A stretch of DNA of 28,187 bases from HGM04593 sp964485215 (lineage in GTDB: Bacteria; Bacteroidota; Bacteroidia; Bacteroidales; Bacteroidaceae): the NCBI GenBank assembly GCA_964485215.1, contig CAZAIM010000015.1, positions 1 to 28,187 on the forward strand, written 5' to 3'. Shown here in pieces: positions 1 to 8,704 of the stretch (its first letter is position 1; every line of letters begins with the position of its first letter). The notes beneath the pieces are model-generated. The model saw only the letters and a list, made by a program, of their open reading frames with translations, ran no database searches and had not been told where the DNA came from. Made by a program: the position numbers and the translations under genes.

Positions 1-1761
1 TATCTCGCGTAGGGATTGAGGAATGTCGTAGTCATAAATTTCGGGATTGTCCTTGGCTATTATTCCGTCTAAGGTTGTGAGGTGAGTGTGGTATTCACCA
101 TCGGCATTCTCATATCCGGCAACTGTTCCGTATGCCACACGTAGGGTGAAGTTCGCATCGGGGTAGAAGGCGCGCTCCTTGTCCCACTCACGCAATGCCT
201 GCATATATGTGCGGTACCACTTCTCAATGGCTGGCACGTTGCTCAGGTTGCGGTAAGCGTAGCGGCGGTTCTTGGCCAGTGCATCGGCAAACCATCCTGC
301 GAACTGCACCATAGGGTCGGCGATGTAATTCTCACGGGTCAAGGGGTACTCGGAAAGAATCAGTGTGTTTGCAAACATATAATCGACGAACGTTTCCGGT
401 GTGCCGTGTTCTTCAATTGCTGCTGTAAGCTGTGCCGGAACCTCTTCCTTTGGCATTCGTGAAATGTATTCGCTTAGCATACGGCGTGAAATGGCCTGGT
501 CAATATCGGCATTGTAGTCATTGAGGTAACTCCTGCGTGCATTGGCCTGCTTGTCGGCTGTGAGTTTCTCTCCTCGTGCATCGTAAATGTAGAACCAGTA
601 TGCAAAATTAAAGAACTCCATTCCAAGAATAGTCTCATTGAAAAGCTCGCGCGCAAAGTAGTGCGGAATGACTTTCTCGTATGCAGCGTGCATAGAGTCG
701 AGCAGGCTCGAATACTGTGGCTTGTCGGCTGCCCAGGCTGCGAAACGTCTCTCATACTCTCTCTTCTTGCCTGCTGTGCCAAGGCGTTCGAGACCAAGGC
801 TCTCGCCTTGCCACTTCTTCCACGCATTGGCAATGTTGGCGTGTTTTGCCGCATATGCAATGCGTGTTGCAGCATCCTTGGCCTGGGCATCGGATATAAT
901 GTCGAGACGTATTGTGCGCAGGGCTATTTTCATAGGGTTCGAGACTTTGCCAACATACTCTACAGCATCGGCTGTCACATATTCCTGGGTGTTGCCCGGA
1001 AAACCGTAAATCATTGTGAAGTCACCCTCTTTTACACCCTTGACAGATACCTTGAAGTGGCGTGCCGGGCGATAGGGTACATTGTCTTTGGAATATTCTG
1101 CGGGCTCATTCTGTGCGTTCGCATATACGCGGAATACCGAGAAATCGCCTGTGTGGCGTGGCCATACCCAGTTGTCGGTGTCTCCACCGAACTTTCCTAT
1201 TGATGATGGCGGTGCGCCTACAAGGCGCACGTCGCGGAAAGTGCGGTATACATAAAGTACCTTCTGGTTGCCATAGTATATTGACTCTATGTTTGCCTTG
1301 TCGGCGTTGTGCTCCCTTTTCGCCTTTTCCACTATTGCAGTCTCACTCTCGCCGGCAGCGATTCGTTCGGTAACATCCTCCATTTTTACAAGCAGTGTGA
1401 CCGTGAGCCCGGGAACGTGCAGTTCCTCCTCGCGTGACATAGCCCAGTAACCATCAGTAAGGTAGTCGTGCTCAACAGAAGAGAGTTTCTGTATCGAGCC
1501 ATATCCGCAATGGTGGTTGGTCAGCAACAGGCCTTCAGGCGAAATGAACTCACCGGTACAGCCGCCTCCGAACTGCACAACGGCATCTTTCAGCGAAGCC
1601 TTGTTGTCGGAATATATGTCATCGGCTTTCAGCCTGAATCCCATCCTGCGCATCTCTTTTACGCGTTCCTTTATGAGGTTGGGGAGCCACATGCCCTCAT
1701 CGGCAGCAGCTGTGGCAAAAGTAATGCACGCTATCGCGCAGAAAAGCAATCTCTTTATCAT
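1..1761 (-). CDS. S46 family dipeptidyl-peptidase (DPP7/DPP11 type), 3' end outside window
   Basis: This serine exopeptidase of the bacterial periplasm removes dipeptides from the N terminus of peptides, feeding asaccharolytic amino-acid use. The start ATG is followed by a short signal peptide (about residues 1-20, ending AAA before DEGMW). The conserved mature start 'DEGMWLPNL' and the S46 catalytic histidine in 'LLLTNHHCGYGSIQ' (H84) are visible. So is the block 'GGDTDNWVWPRHTGDFSVF' (residues 192-210), which carries the catalytic aspartate, here probably D206. 587 codons lie in the window against about 700-720 for the family. The GNSGSP motif with the nucleophile and the S1 specificity residue (Gly in DPP7, Arg in DPP11) therefore lie beyond base 1, and the subtype cannot be assigned. 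The gene follows the hut operon but is separated from it by a terminator and a possible own promoter. Confidence 0.93.
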   Translation of the reverse strand, partial: MIKRLLFCAIACITFATAAADEGMWLPNLIKERVKEMRRMGFRLKADDIYSDNKASLKDAVVQFGGGCTGEFISPEGLLLTNHHCGYGSIQKLSSVEHDYLTDGYWAMSREEELHVPGLTVTLLVKMEDVTERIAAGESETAIVEKAKREHNADKANIESIYYGNQKVLYVYRTFRDVRLVGAPPSSIGKFGGDTDNWVWPRHTGDFSVFRVYANAQNEPAEYSKDNVPYRPARHFKVSVKGVKEGDFTMIYGFPGNTQEYVTADAVEYVGKVSNPMKIALRTIRLDIISDAQAKDAATRIAYAAKHANIANAWKKWQGESLGLERLGTAGKKREYERRFAAWAADKPQYSSLLDSMHAAYEKVIPHYFARELFNETILGMEFFNFAYWFYIYDARGEKLTADKQANARRSYLNDYNADIDQAISRRMLSEYISRMPKEEVPAQLTAAIEEHGTPETFVDYMFANTLILSEYPLTRENYIADPMVQFAGWFADALAKNRRYAYRNLSNVPAIEKWYRTYMQALREWDKERAFYPDANFTLRVAYGTVAGYENADGEYHTHLTTLDGIIAKDNPEIYDYDIPQSLREI

Positions 1762-1788
1762 AGTATATGCAGTGTGTTATATTTTTTG

Positions 1789-1796
1789 CGAATATA
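1789..1796 (-). promoter_or_regulatory. possible -7 box of the S46 peptidase promoter
   Basis: On the minus strand this reads TATATTCG, one mismatch from the Bacteroidetes -7 consensus TAnnTTTG. It lies about 28 nt upstream of the peptidase ATG. No clear TTTG is found about 19 bp upstream, only T-runs, so support is weak. A separate promoter would be expected because a terminator lies just before it. Confidence 0.3.
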
Positions 1797-1809
1797 ATAC
1801 ATTTAGCCG

Positions 1810-1862
1810 AGAAAAAACGATAAAAAACGGACAATCACCTGCTGTTGGCAGATAATTGTCCG
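1810..1862 (-). terminator. Rho-independent terminator of the hut operon
   Basis: On the minus strand CGGACAAT (1862-1855) pairs with ATTGTCCG (1835-1828), and inside the loop CTGC pairs with GCAG. The stem is followed directly by TTTTTT, then a second T-run. It begins about 24 nt after the hutI stop codon, so it separates the hut operon from the peptidase gene. Confidence 0.82.
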
Positions 1863-1885
1863 CAAACTCAGGTTGGAGAGCCGTG

Positions 1886-3124
1886 CTACATTATCCTTTT
1901 GCCTTTGAGAACTATGTCCCGTATTAACGGCGTTTGGTGAGCGTATGGCAGGAATGCGAGTGACGGCAATGGCTTTGTAATGTAAAAATTCGCTATTTTA
2001 CCGCGGGTTATAGAGCCGAAATCCTTGCTTTCGCCCATCGCACATGCACTGTTGAGGGTTGCTGCATTCAAGGCCTCGGCAGGTGTCATCTTCATCTTTA
2101 TGCAAGCAAGCGAGGCAATGAAACGCATGTTGCCCGAAGGGGCTGTTCCTGGGTTGTAGTCCGAAGCCAGAGCTACCGCCAGGCCGGCATCAATCATTTT
2201 GCGGGCCGGAGGGTAACCGATGCCAAGGAAGAAAGCACACCCCGGGAGCATCGTGGGCATAGTAACGCTGCCAAGCAGAGCCTCAATCTGTTCATTGCCC
2301 ATCGATTCAAGGTGGTCTACCGAAAGTGCATTATGTGTAACGCCTACCTCTACACCGCCCGAGACGGCAAGCTCGTTGGCGTGTATCTTTGCACGCAGTC
2401 CATACTTTGCCCCTGTTTCAATTATTCTCGCTGTCTCTTCTACGGTAAAGAAGCCTCTATCGCAGAAAACATCGACAAAGTCGGCAAGTCCTTCCTTGGC
2501 TACAGCAGGAATCATATCATTGCACACATGCTCCACATATTCAGTTTGCCTGCCCCTATATGCACGGCCTACGGCATGTGCACCAAGGAATGTGGCGCGT
2601 ACTTCAAGCGGTGCGGTCTCCTTGATGTGGCGTATGACACGCAGAATCTTCAGTTCATCCTCAAGTGTGAGCCCGTACCCCGACTTTATTTCCACAAGGC
2701 CCGTACCCATAGATACAATTTCGTCGATGCGTTCCATTGCCTGGCTGTAGAGCTCTTCTTCAGAGGTGTCATGCAAGCGGTCGGCCGAATTGAGTATTCC
2801 GCCTCCGCGCTCAGCAATTTCCTCGTATGAAAGGCCATTTATCTTGTCAAGGAACTCCTGTTCACGGCTCCCGGCATATACTATATGTGTGTGCGAATCG
2901 CAGAACGAGGGAAAGAGCCAGCCACCGCCGGCATCAATGACATCGCACCCGGCAACTTCGGGAAGCGTATCCATGCTCCCGTAATCCTTTATACGCATGC
3001 CATCGGTGAGCAGCCATGCGTTGCTGATGGTTGCGAAATGGTCCATATCCTTGCCGGCAACACGGCTACGGCCACTCTCGTCAATACCGGTTATGCAACC
3101 TATGTTCTTAACGAGCAAGCTCAT
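1886..3124 (-). CDS. hutI: imidazolonepropionase
   Basis: This cytoplasmic metal-dependent amidohydrolase performs step 3 of histidine degradation, hydrolysing 4-imidazolone-5-propionate to N-formimino-L-glutamate. The length of 412 aa is normal for the family. Visible motifs are the metal-binding 'DSHTHIVYAG' (H78, H80), 'GAHAVGRAY' (H183), 'IHANELAVSGG' (H248, E251) and 'ASDYNPGTAPSGNM' (D322), which matches the family's conserved SDxNPG segment. The start ATG lies inside the 3' end of hutH (17-nt overlap), which suggests translational coupling. It is the last gene of the ftcD-hutU-hutH-hutI operon and is followed by a terminator. Confidence 0.97.
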   Translation of the reverse strand: MSLLVKNIGCITGIDESGRSRVAGKDMDHFATISNAWLLTDGMRIKDYGSMDTLPEVAGCDVIDAGGGWLFPSFCDSHTHIVYAGSREQEFLDKINGLSYEEIAERGGGILNSADRLHDTSEEELYSQAMERIDEIVSMGTGLVEIKSGYGLTLEDELKILRVIRHIKETAPLEVRATFLGAHAVGRAYRGRQTEYVEHVCNDMIPAVAKEGLADFVDVFCDRGFFTVEETARIIETGAKYGLRAKIHANELAVSGGVEVGVTHNALSVDHLESMGNEQIEALLGSVTMPTMLPGCAFFLGIGYPPARKMIDAGLAVALASDYNPGTAPSGNMRFIASLACIKMKMTPAEALNAATLNSACAMGESKDFGSITRGKIANFYITKPLPSLAFLPYAHQTPLIRDIVLKGKRIM

Positions 3125-4598
3125 ATTCGTTCAGGAATTTAACTGACGCGGCGATATGCGGGAACATCACAGTGTCGTTGTCTACGAACGGAACCTCCTT
3201 ACGGTATGCCTCGAAGATAGTCTCGATGGTCTCCGATGAACGTAACGGGCGGCGGAACTCCAATGCCTGGGCAGCGTTCATAAGCTCAATTGCAAGAATG
3301 CGCTCGCTGTTCTGCACAACCTTCCATAGTTTAGTGGCAGCATTGGAACCCATACTCACGTGGTCCTCCTGCCCCTGTGACGATGGTATTGAGTCGCACG
3401 ATGCCGGCCAGCACAAGCCTTTTGACTGGCTAACGATAGATGCTGCGGTGTACTGCGGAATCATGAAGCCGCTGTTTAGACCCGGGTTGGCAACAAGGAA
3501 GTGGGGCAACTCACGTGCTCCCGAGATAATCCTGTATATACGACGTTCCGAGATGTTCCCTATCTCAGCCATAGCAATGGCAAGGAAGTCCATTGCAAGC
3601 GCGATGGGCTGTCCGTGGAAATTGCCTGCAGAGATAACTTCATCGCTTTCGGGGAACACGGTGGGGTTGTCGGTAGCAGAATTGATTTCGGTCTCAAGCA
3701 CGTTCCATACATACTCGATAGTGTCTTTCGATGCGCCATGCACTTGAGGAATGCAACGGAACGAGTAGGGGTCCTGAACGTGCTTTTTGGGCTGCTTGAT
3801 GATTTCGCTGCCTTCAAGTATTTCGCGTATGTTCTTTGCAGTTGCAATCTGTCCGTTGTGAGGGCGTATTGCGTGTACATTGTGTTCGAATGGCTCAATA
3901 CGGCCGTCAAAGGCATCGAGTGACATTGCACCGATATGGTCGGCCCAACGGCTCAGACGCTTTGCATTGATGAGTGAATATACGCCATATGCCGACATGA
4001 ACTGTGTGCCGTTAAGCAGAGCAAGACCCTCTTTGGAACATAGTGTAATAGGTTCCCAGTCCATTCTCGCCATCAGTTCCTCTCCTTCTATAATTTCTCC
4101 GTTTATCTCAACCTCGCCTAATCCGAGCAGAGGAAGGCACATATGTGCCAAAGGCGAGAGGTCGCCCGATGCACCAAGCGAACCCTGCTCGTAAACTACC
4201 GGGATGATGTTGTTGTTGAACATGTCAACAAGGCGTTGCACAGTGACAAACTGCACTCCTGAATGGCCGTATGCCAGCGATTGCACCTTAAGCAGCAACA
4301 TCAGACGTGCAATATCTTTGGGCACGCGTGCACCAGTTCCACAGGCGTGCGACATCATAAGGTTTTTCTGCAGTTGCGAGAGGTTCTTCTTGTCTACCGA
4401 AATATTGCATAGCGAACCGAATCCGGTCGTTACACCGTAGATTGGCCTGTCTGCGTCCTCCATCTTCTTGTCGAGATATTCGCGGCAATGGTTTATGCGC
4501 CTTGCGGCATCATCGCTCAATGCAAGCTTGTAGCCTTTTGTCAGAATCTCCTCAACCCTTGCAATAGTGAGACGTTCTGCGTTAATGTAATGAATCAT
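3108..4598 (-). CDS. hutH: histidine ammonia-lyase
   Basis: This enzyme deaminates L-histidine to urocanate and ammonia, the first and committed step of the pathway. At 496 aa it is close to the usual 500-510. The MIO electrophile is formed from the A143-S144-G145 triad in 'GSLGASGDLSPLAH'. The N-terminal 'YGVTTGFGSL' (Y54) and 'MIPQYTAAS' in the C-terminal half are also typical. It sits 22 nt downstream of hutU and overlaps hutI by 17 nt. Nothing suggests a defect. Confidence 0.97.
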   Translation of the reverse strand: MIHYINAERLTIARVEEILTKGYKLALSDDAARRINHCREYLDKKMEDADRPIYGVTTGFGSLCNISVDKKNLSQLQKNLMMSHACGTGARVPKDIARLMLLLKVQSLAYGHSGVQFVTVQRLVDMFNNNIIPVVYEQGSLGASGDLSPLAHMCLPLLGLGEVEINGEIIEGEELMARMDWEPITLCSKEGLALLNGTQFMSAYGVYSLINAKRLSRWADHIGAMSLDAFDGRIEPFEHNVHAIRPHNGQIATAKNIREILEGSEIIKQPKKHVQDPYSFRCIPQVHGASKDTIEYVWNVLETEINSATDNPTVFPESDEVISAGNFHGQPIALAMDFLAIAMAEIGNISERRIYRIISGARELPHFLVANPGLNSGFMIPQYTAASIVSQSKGLCWPASCDSIPSSQGQEDHVSMGSNAATKLWKVVQNSERILAIELMNAAQALEFRRPLRSSETIETIFEAYRKEVPFVDNDTVMFPHIAASVKFLNEYELAR

Positions 4599-4620
4599 AG
4601 CAGTTTGTGTATTTGGATAT

Positions 4621-6642
4621 TTATTTATTCTCGTTATAGACTTTCTCTATCATATTCATGTCGGCAATATTGGGCAGTGTCACCTTCAGCAACGGAGTAC
4701 GCTCCATCTGACGCTTTATCGCGAACATTGCACCTTTGTTACGTGCCCAGCTACGGCGTGCGATGCCATTGTTCACATCCCATAGCAACATCTCCTCAAT
4801 GTGGCGTGCCGAATCGTCGCTTCCGTCTATCACCATGCCGAAGCCACCGTTCATCACTTCGCCCCAGCCTACACCTCCGCCGTTATGTATCGACACCCAT
4901 GTAGCACCTCTGAAAGAGTCACCGATAACGTTCTGCACCGCCATGTCGGCACAGAACTGCGAACCGTCGTAGATGTTCGAGGTCTCACGATAAGGCGAGT
5001 CGGTTCCCGAAACATCGTGATGGTCGCGTCCAAGCACAACCGGAGCCGAAAGTTCTCCGCGTGCTATCGCCTCGTTGAAAGCCAAGGCTATGCGTGTACG
5101 ACCCTCGGAATCGGCATACAATATGCGTGCCTGAGAGCCTACTACCAACCTGTTCTGCTTTGCCTCACGTATCCAGTGCAAATTATCCTCGAGCTGTCCG
5201 CGTATCTCTGCCGGTGCGCTCATGAGCATATCCTCCAGCACCTCGGCTGCAAGGCGGTCGGTAACTTCGAGATCCTCTTCCTTACCCGATGTACATACCC
5301 AACGGAACGGCCCGAAACCATAGTCGAAGAACATGGGACCCATGATGTCCTGAACATATGACGGATAGCGGAACTTGCCGTCGGCAGCCATAATGTCGGC
5401 ACCGGCACGTGACGACTCAAGCAAAAAGGCATTGCCGTAGTCAAAGAAATACATTCCGCGTGCTGTCAGCCTGTTTACCGCAGCCACATGACGGCGCAAC
5501 GACTCGCGCACGCATTCACGGAAACGCTCAGGCTCTTCGGCCATCATGCGGTTCGACTCCTCATAGCTGTAACCCACCGGATAGTAGCCACCGGCCCAAG
5601 GGTTGTGGAGAGAAGTCTGGTCGGAACCAAGATCGACACTGATTTCTTCATCGGCAAGACGTTCCCACAAATCGACCACATTGCCCACGTAGGCGAAAGA
5701 AATGACCTCCTTGTTCGCGACAGCACTCCTTACACGAGGAATAAGCTCATCGAGCGAGGTGTGCAGTTCGTCTACCCAACCTTGATTGTAACGTTTCTCG
5801 GCGGCAGCGATGTTTATTTCGGCAGTGATGCTCACCACGCCCGAGATGTTTCCTGCTTTTGGCTGTGCGCCCGACATGCCGCCCAGGCCTGCTGTAACGA
5901 ACAGCATGCCCTTAAGGTCGCTCTGCCCCGGCTTCATGCGTTTGCGTGCCACATTCATCACGGTAATTGTTGTTCCATGCACAATGCCCTGAGGGCCTAT
6001 ATACATATATGAGCCGGCTGTCATCTGGCCGTACTGGGAAACGCCCATTGCATTGAAACGTTCCCAATCGTCCTGCGACGAGTGGTTGGGAATTACCATA
6101 CCGTTTGTGACTATCACGCGCGGAGCATCCTTGTGCGAGGGGAAAAGACCAAGCGGATGACCCGAATACATTACAAGAGTCTGCTCGTCGGTCATCTCGG
6201 CAAGATACTTCATTGCCAAGCGGTACTGCGCCCAGTTCTGGAAAACAGCACCGTTTCCGCCGTAAGTAATGAGCTCGTGCGGATGCTGTGCGACAGCCTT
6301 GTCGAGGTTGTTCTGTATCATGAGCATTATTGCAGCTGCCTGACGCGAACGTGCAGGATATTCATCTATGGCGCGTGCGTGCATCTCGTATGAGGGGCGC
6401 AAGCGGTACATATATATACGGCCGTATCTCTTCAGTTCCTCGAGGAACTCCGGAGCAAGCTCTGCATGATGCTTCTGCGGGAAATAACGCAACGCATTCG
6501 CCAACGCAAGTTTCTTTTCCTCGTCGGTAAGTATATCCTTGCGCTTGGGCGCATGGTTTGCACTCTTGTCGTATTCTCTTCTCGCCGGCAATATATCGGG
6601 AATCCCGGCCAATATCTCTTTCTGAAAATCTGTCATATACAT
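4621..6642 (-). CDS. hutU: urocanate hydratase
   Basis: Urocanase converts urocanate to 4-imidazolone-5-propionate using tightly bound NAD+ as an electrophile. The NAD-binding loop 'GLGGMSGAQPKA' is at residues 252-263, and 'YGGNGAVFQNWAQY' (127-140) is a family signature. At 673 aa it belongs to the long form (about 670 aa, as in Bacteroides and animals) rather than the roughly 555-aa proteobacterial form. An in-frame ATG two codons downstream (MYM) is an equally possible start. The gene lies 19 nt after ftcD and 22 nt before hutH, so it is firmly in the operon. Confidence 0.96.
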   Translation of the reverse strand: MYMTDFQKEILAGIPDILPARREYDKSANHAPKRKDILTDEEKKLALANALRYFPQKHHAELAPEFLEELKRYGRIYMYRLRPSYEMHARAIDEYPARSRQAAAIMLMIQNNLDKAVAQHPHELITYGGNGAVFQNWAQYRLAMKYLAEMTDEQTLVMYSGHPLGLFPSHKDAPRVIVTNGMVIPNHSSQDDWERFNAMGVSQYGQMTAGSYMYIGPQGIVHGTTITVMNVARKRMKPGQSDLKGMLFVTAGLGGMSGAQPKAGNISGVVSITAEINIAAAEKRYNQGWVDELHTSLDELIPRVRSAVANKEVISFAYVGNVVDLWERLADEEISVDLGSDQTSLHNPWAGGYYPVGYSYEESNRMMAEEPERFRECVRESLRRHVAAVNRLTARGMYFFDYGNAFLLESSRAGADIMAADGKFRYPSYVQDIMGPMFFDYGFGPFRWVCTSGKEEDLEVTDRLAAEVLEDMLMSAPAEIRGQLEDNLHWIREAKQNRLVVGSQARILYADSEGRTRIALAFNEAIARGELSAPVVLGRDHHDVSGTDSPYRETSNIYDGSQFCADMAVQNVIGDSFRGATWVSIHNGGGVGWGEVMNGGFGMVIDGSDDSARHIEEMLLWDVNNGIARRSWARNKGAMFAIKRQMERTPLLKVTLPNIADMNMIEKVYNENK

Positions 6643-6661
6643 TGTTTTACACCTGTTTCCC

Positions 6662-8368
6662 TTATCCTATCTTGCTGTCAACAATTGCAAGTATCTCCTT
6701 CTCGGCCTGCTGTGCAAGTGCCTGTATCTCCATAGCTTCGTTAACAAGCTTTCCGGCAATCTCCCTGTCCTTGAGACCTGCGGCATTTATCCTTACGTTA
6801 AGGCATGCACCCATGACTGCAGAACGTGCTGCCAACGCGCCTACACCGGCATCGGACACCGAATTGGGATTGCCCTCTTCCGCCATGACACGAACAACGT
6901 CAAAGGCTTTAAAAGCAGCTTTCATTGTGCGTAGAGGAACCTCTGTCGCGTAGAGCGTTGCAACCTGCATTGCTGCAGCACGTGCCTCCTTCTCCTCAGG
7001 AGTGCTCTTCGGCATTCCGAATACATCCATAATCCTGTTGAATGCAGCAGTGTCCTCATCAACAAGTGCAAGCAGCTCGTTCATTATTTCTATACCCTTT
7101 TCGGCCTGGTCCGAGAAATATTTCCAGCGGTCGTCCCAACCTGCCTTGTGCGAAGAGAGGTTGGCAACCATCGTGCCCAACGCAGCGGCCAGCGCACCCA
7201 TATATGCCGAAATTGAACCACCGCCCGGAGCCGGCGACTCACTTGCGGTCTCTTCTGCAAATGCCTTGCAGGTCATCTCTATCAGTTTCTTTACCCCCTT
7301 CTGCTCTTCAGCCTCAAGGATATATTCAATGACCTTCTCTTCGGGTCTGAATTCTTTAAGCGTAGAGAGCCCCATCGTTTCAATGGCTATGCGTACAAGT
7401 TCCTTCTCGGGAACACCGGTAGAGCGGTGCTGCTTGTGCAGGAAATAACGTCCGGCATCAACAAGTGCCTTCTTTGGTACAAGACCCACAATCTCTGTTC
7501 CGGTAACGCGCAGGCCTCGCGCATCGGCAGCGCGGCAAACCTCATCGAATGCGATGTGTAGCGGAGTTACCGACAGGTTTGTAAGATTCATCGACACCTG
7601 TGCTATTCCATATTCATCTATGAACCATCCAATCGCCTTGCACTCCTTCAGCGTGCCTGGCTTCATAACGGGCTCTCCATTCTCGTCCCTGATAATTTTC
7701 CCTACAATGGAATTGCCTTCGCGCATAGGGCGTCCCTTCTCGCGCACGTCGAACGCAATGGCATTGGCTCGGCGGGTCGATGTGGTGTTCAGGTTAAAGT
7801 TTACTGCCACGAGGAAATCGCGTGCGCCAACAGCGGTCGCTCCTGTGCGGGCTATGCCTTCGTCAAATGGACGTGCGCCAAAGTCCGGTTTCTTCTCCTC
7901 GTCTGCCATTCTTTCGGGCAGTCCTTCATACTCACCTTCGCGGCAGGCTGCAAGGTTGCGGCGTTCCGGAGTGAATGCTGCGCTCTCGTAACAGTATGTG
8001 GGAACACCCAGTTCATCGGCTACACGCTTTGCAAGTTCACGCGCAAGTTCGGCACATTCTTCCATAGTTATTCCCGATACAGGAATAAGCGGGCACACGT
8101 CGCAAGCACCCATTCGTGGGTGTGCCCCTTTGTGCTGTCGCATATCAATGAGTTCGGCAGCACGCTTGATTGAAGCAAATGCCCCCTCCAGGACTGCATC
8201 CGGCTCTCCAACGAAAGTAACTACCGTTCGGTTGGTAGCCTCGCCTGGGTCTACATCCAGCAGTTTCACTCCCTTGATACTCTCAATGGCATCGGTTATC
8301 TTTTTGATTGTCTCCATATTGCGTCCTTCTGAAAAGTTAGGAACGCACTCAATGATTCTTTTCTGCAT
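6662..8368 (-). CDS. ftcD: bifunctional glutamate formiminotransferase / formiminotetrahydrofolate cyclodeaminase
   Basis: This enzyme transfers the formimino group of formiminoglutamate to tetrahydrofolate, releasing glutamate, and then deaminates 5-formimino-THF to 5,10-methenyl-THF plus ammonia. It replaces the HutG/HutF routes of other bacteria. At 568 aa it matches the fused animal-type FTCD (about 540). The formiminotransferase domain covers about residues 1-330 ('IECVPNFSEGRN' at the start; 'QHKGAHPRMGACDVCP' with H83 at the position of the catalytic His). The cyclodeaminase domain covers about 355-568 ('SESPAPGGGSISAYMGALA' near 377-395 and 'DEDTAAFN' near 437). It is the first gene of the hut operon, with a promoter-like box 37 nt upstream. 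Confidence 0.96.
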   Translation of the reverse strand: MQKRIIECVPNFSEGRNMETIKKITDAIESIKGVKLLDVDPGEATNRTVVTFVGEPDAVLEGAFASIKRAAELIDMRQHKGAHPRMGACDVCPLIPVSGITMEECAELARELAKRVADELGVPTYCYESAAFTPERRNLAACREGEYEGLPERMADEEKKPDFGARPFDEGIARTGATAVGARDFLVAVNFNLNTTSTRRANAIAFDVREKGRPMREGNSIVGKIIRDENGEPVMKPGTLKECKAIGWFIDEYGIAQVSMNLTNLSVTPLHIAFDEVCRAADARGLRVTGTEIVGLVPKKALVDAGRYFLHKQHRSTGVPEKELVRIAIETMGLSTLKEFRPEEKVIEYILEAEEQKGVKKLIEMTCKAFAEETASESPAPGGGSISAYMGALAAALGTMVANLSSHKAGWDDRWKYFSDQAEKGIEIMNELLALVDEDTAAFNRIMDVFGMPKSTPEEKEARAAAMQVATLYATEVPLRTMKAAFKAFDVVRVMAEEGNPNSVSDAGVGALAARSAVMGACLNVRINAAGLKDREIAGKLVNEAMEIQALAQQAEKEILAIVDSKIG

Positions 8369-8405
8369 AATATGTTGTTATTTTTTTGTGCTGAAGCATC
8401 ATTTA

Positions 8406-8413
8406 CAAATGTA
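8406..8413 (-). promoter_or_regulatory. -7 box of the hut operon promoter
   Basis: On the minus strand this reads TACATTTG, a perfect match to the Bacteroidetes -7 consensus TAnnTTTG, 37 nt upstream of the ftcD ATG. The -33 position (around 8433-8436 on the plus strand) holds only a T-rich approximation (TGTTTTCTG on the minus strand). A weak -33 box would fit a promoter that needs an activator or is substrate-controlled, but that is inference. Confidence 0.55.
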
Positions 8414-8484
8414 ACCATATTTTTTTACAGAAAACATCAGTTCTCCTCCTTTTTTATTTTTATTTAAAAGACTTTTTGATTCCG

Positions 8485-8631
8485 ATGCAGAACATTTTTG
8501 TGTGCCATCTGTTGGTTTTTCTCCTTTTTACCGGAGTTTTTCTACCACGGGAATATGCCGGCCAAATGTTGCAAAAAAGAGATTTCGGCTATCTTGTAAC
8601 GGCTGCAACAGGACATCGCAGAGGCGTTTAG
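8485..8631 (+). CDS. possible small membrane or secreted peptide (48 aa), doubtful
   Basis: An ATG-initiated ORF of 48 codons lies in the intergenic region between the hut operon and the 255-aa gene. Its N-terminal third is strongly hydrophobic ('HLLVFLLFTGVFL', about residues 8-20), followed by a polar, basic tail ending HRRGV. This could be a small signal-peptide-like or membrane peptide. No promoter box or conserved domain supports it, and an ORF of this size can arise by chance. The flanking intergenic sequence (8369-8484, 8632-8704) holds only the two promoter boxes and T-rich stretches. Confidence 0.18.
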   Translation: MQNIFVCHLLVFLLFTGVFLPREYAGQMLQKRDFGYLVTAATGHRRGV

Positions 8632-8641
8632 TTTTTTGGCT

Positions 8642-8649
8642 TATATTTG
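8642..8649 (+). promoter_or_regulatory. -7 box upstream of the 255-aa membrane protein gene
   Basis: TATATTTG is a perfect TAnnTTTG match, 55 nt before the ATG at 8705. No TTTG lies 19-21 bp upstream. Just downstream, at the likely transcript start, is the odd palindrome GGGTAACCC (8661-8669), with GGTAAC repeated at 8671-8676. Confidence 0.45.
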
Positions 8650-8704
8650 TTGTGTCGAAGGGGTAACCCTGGTAACAGATGTCTAACAGAAAACAATTAC
8701 AGCT

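Noticed and set aside
8521..8541. CTCC/GGAG stem followed by TTTTT as a terminator
   Set aside because: The stem is only 4 bp and no upstream plus-strand gene ends there.
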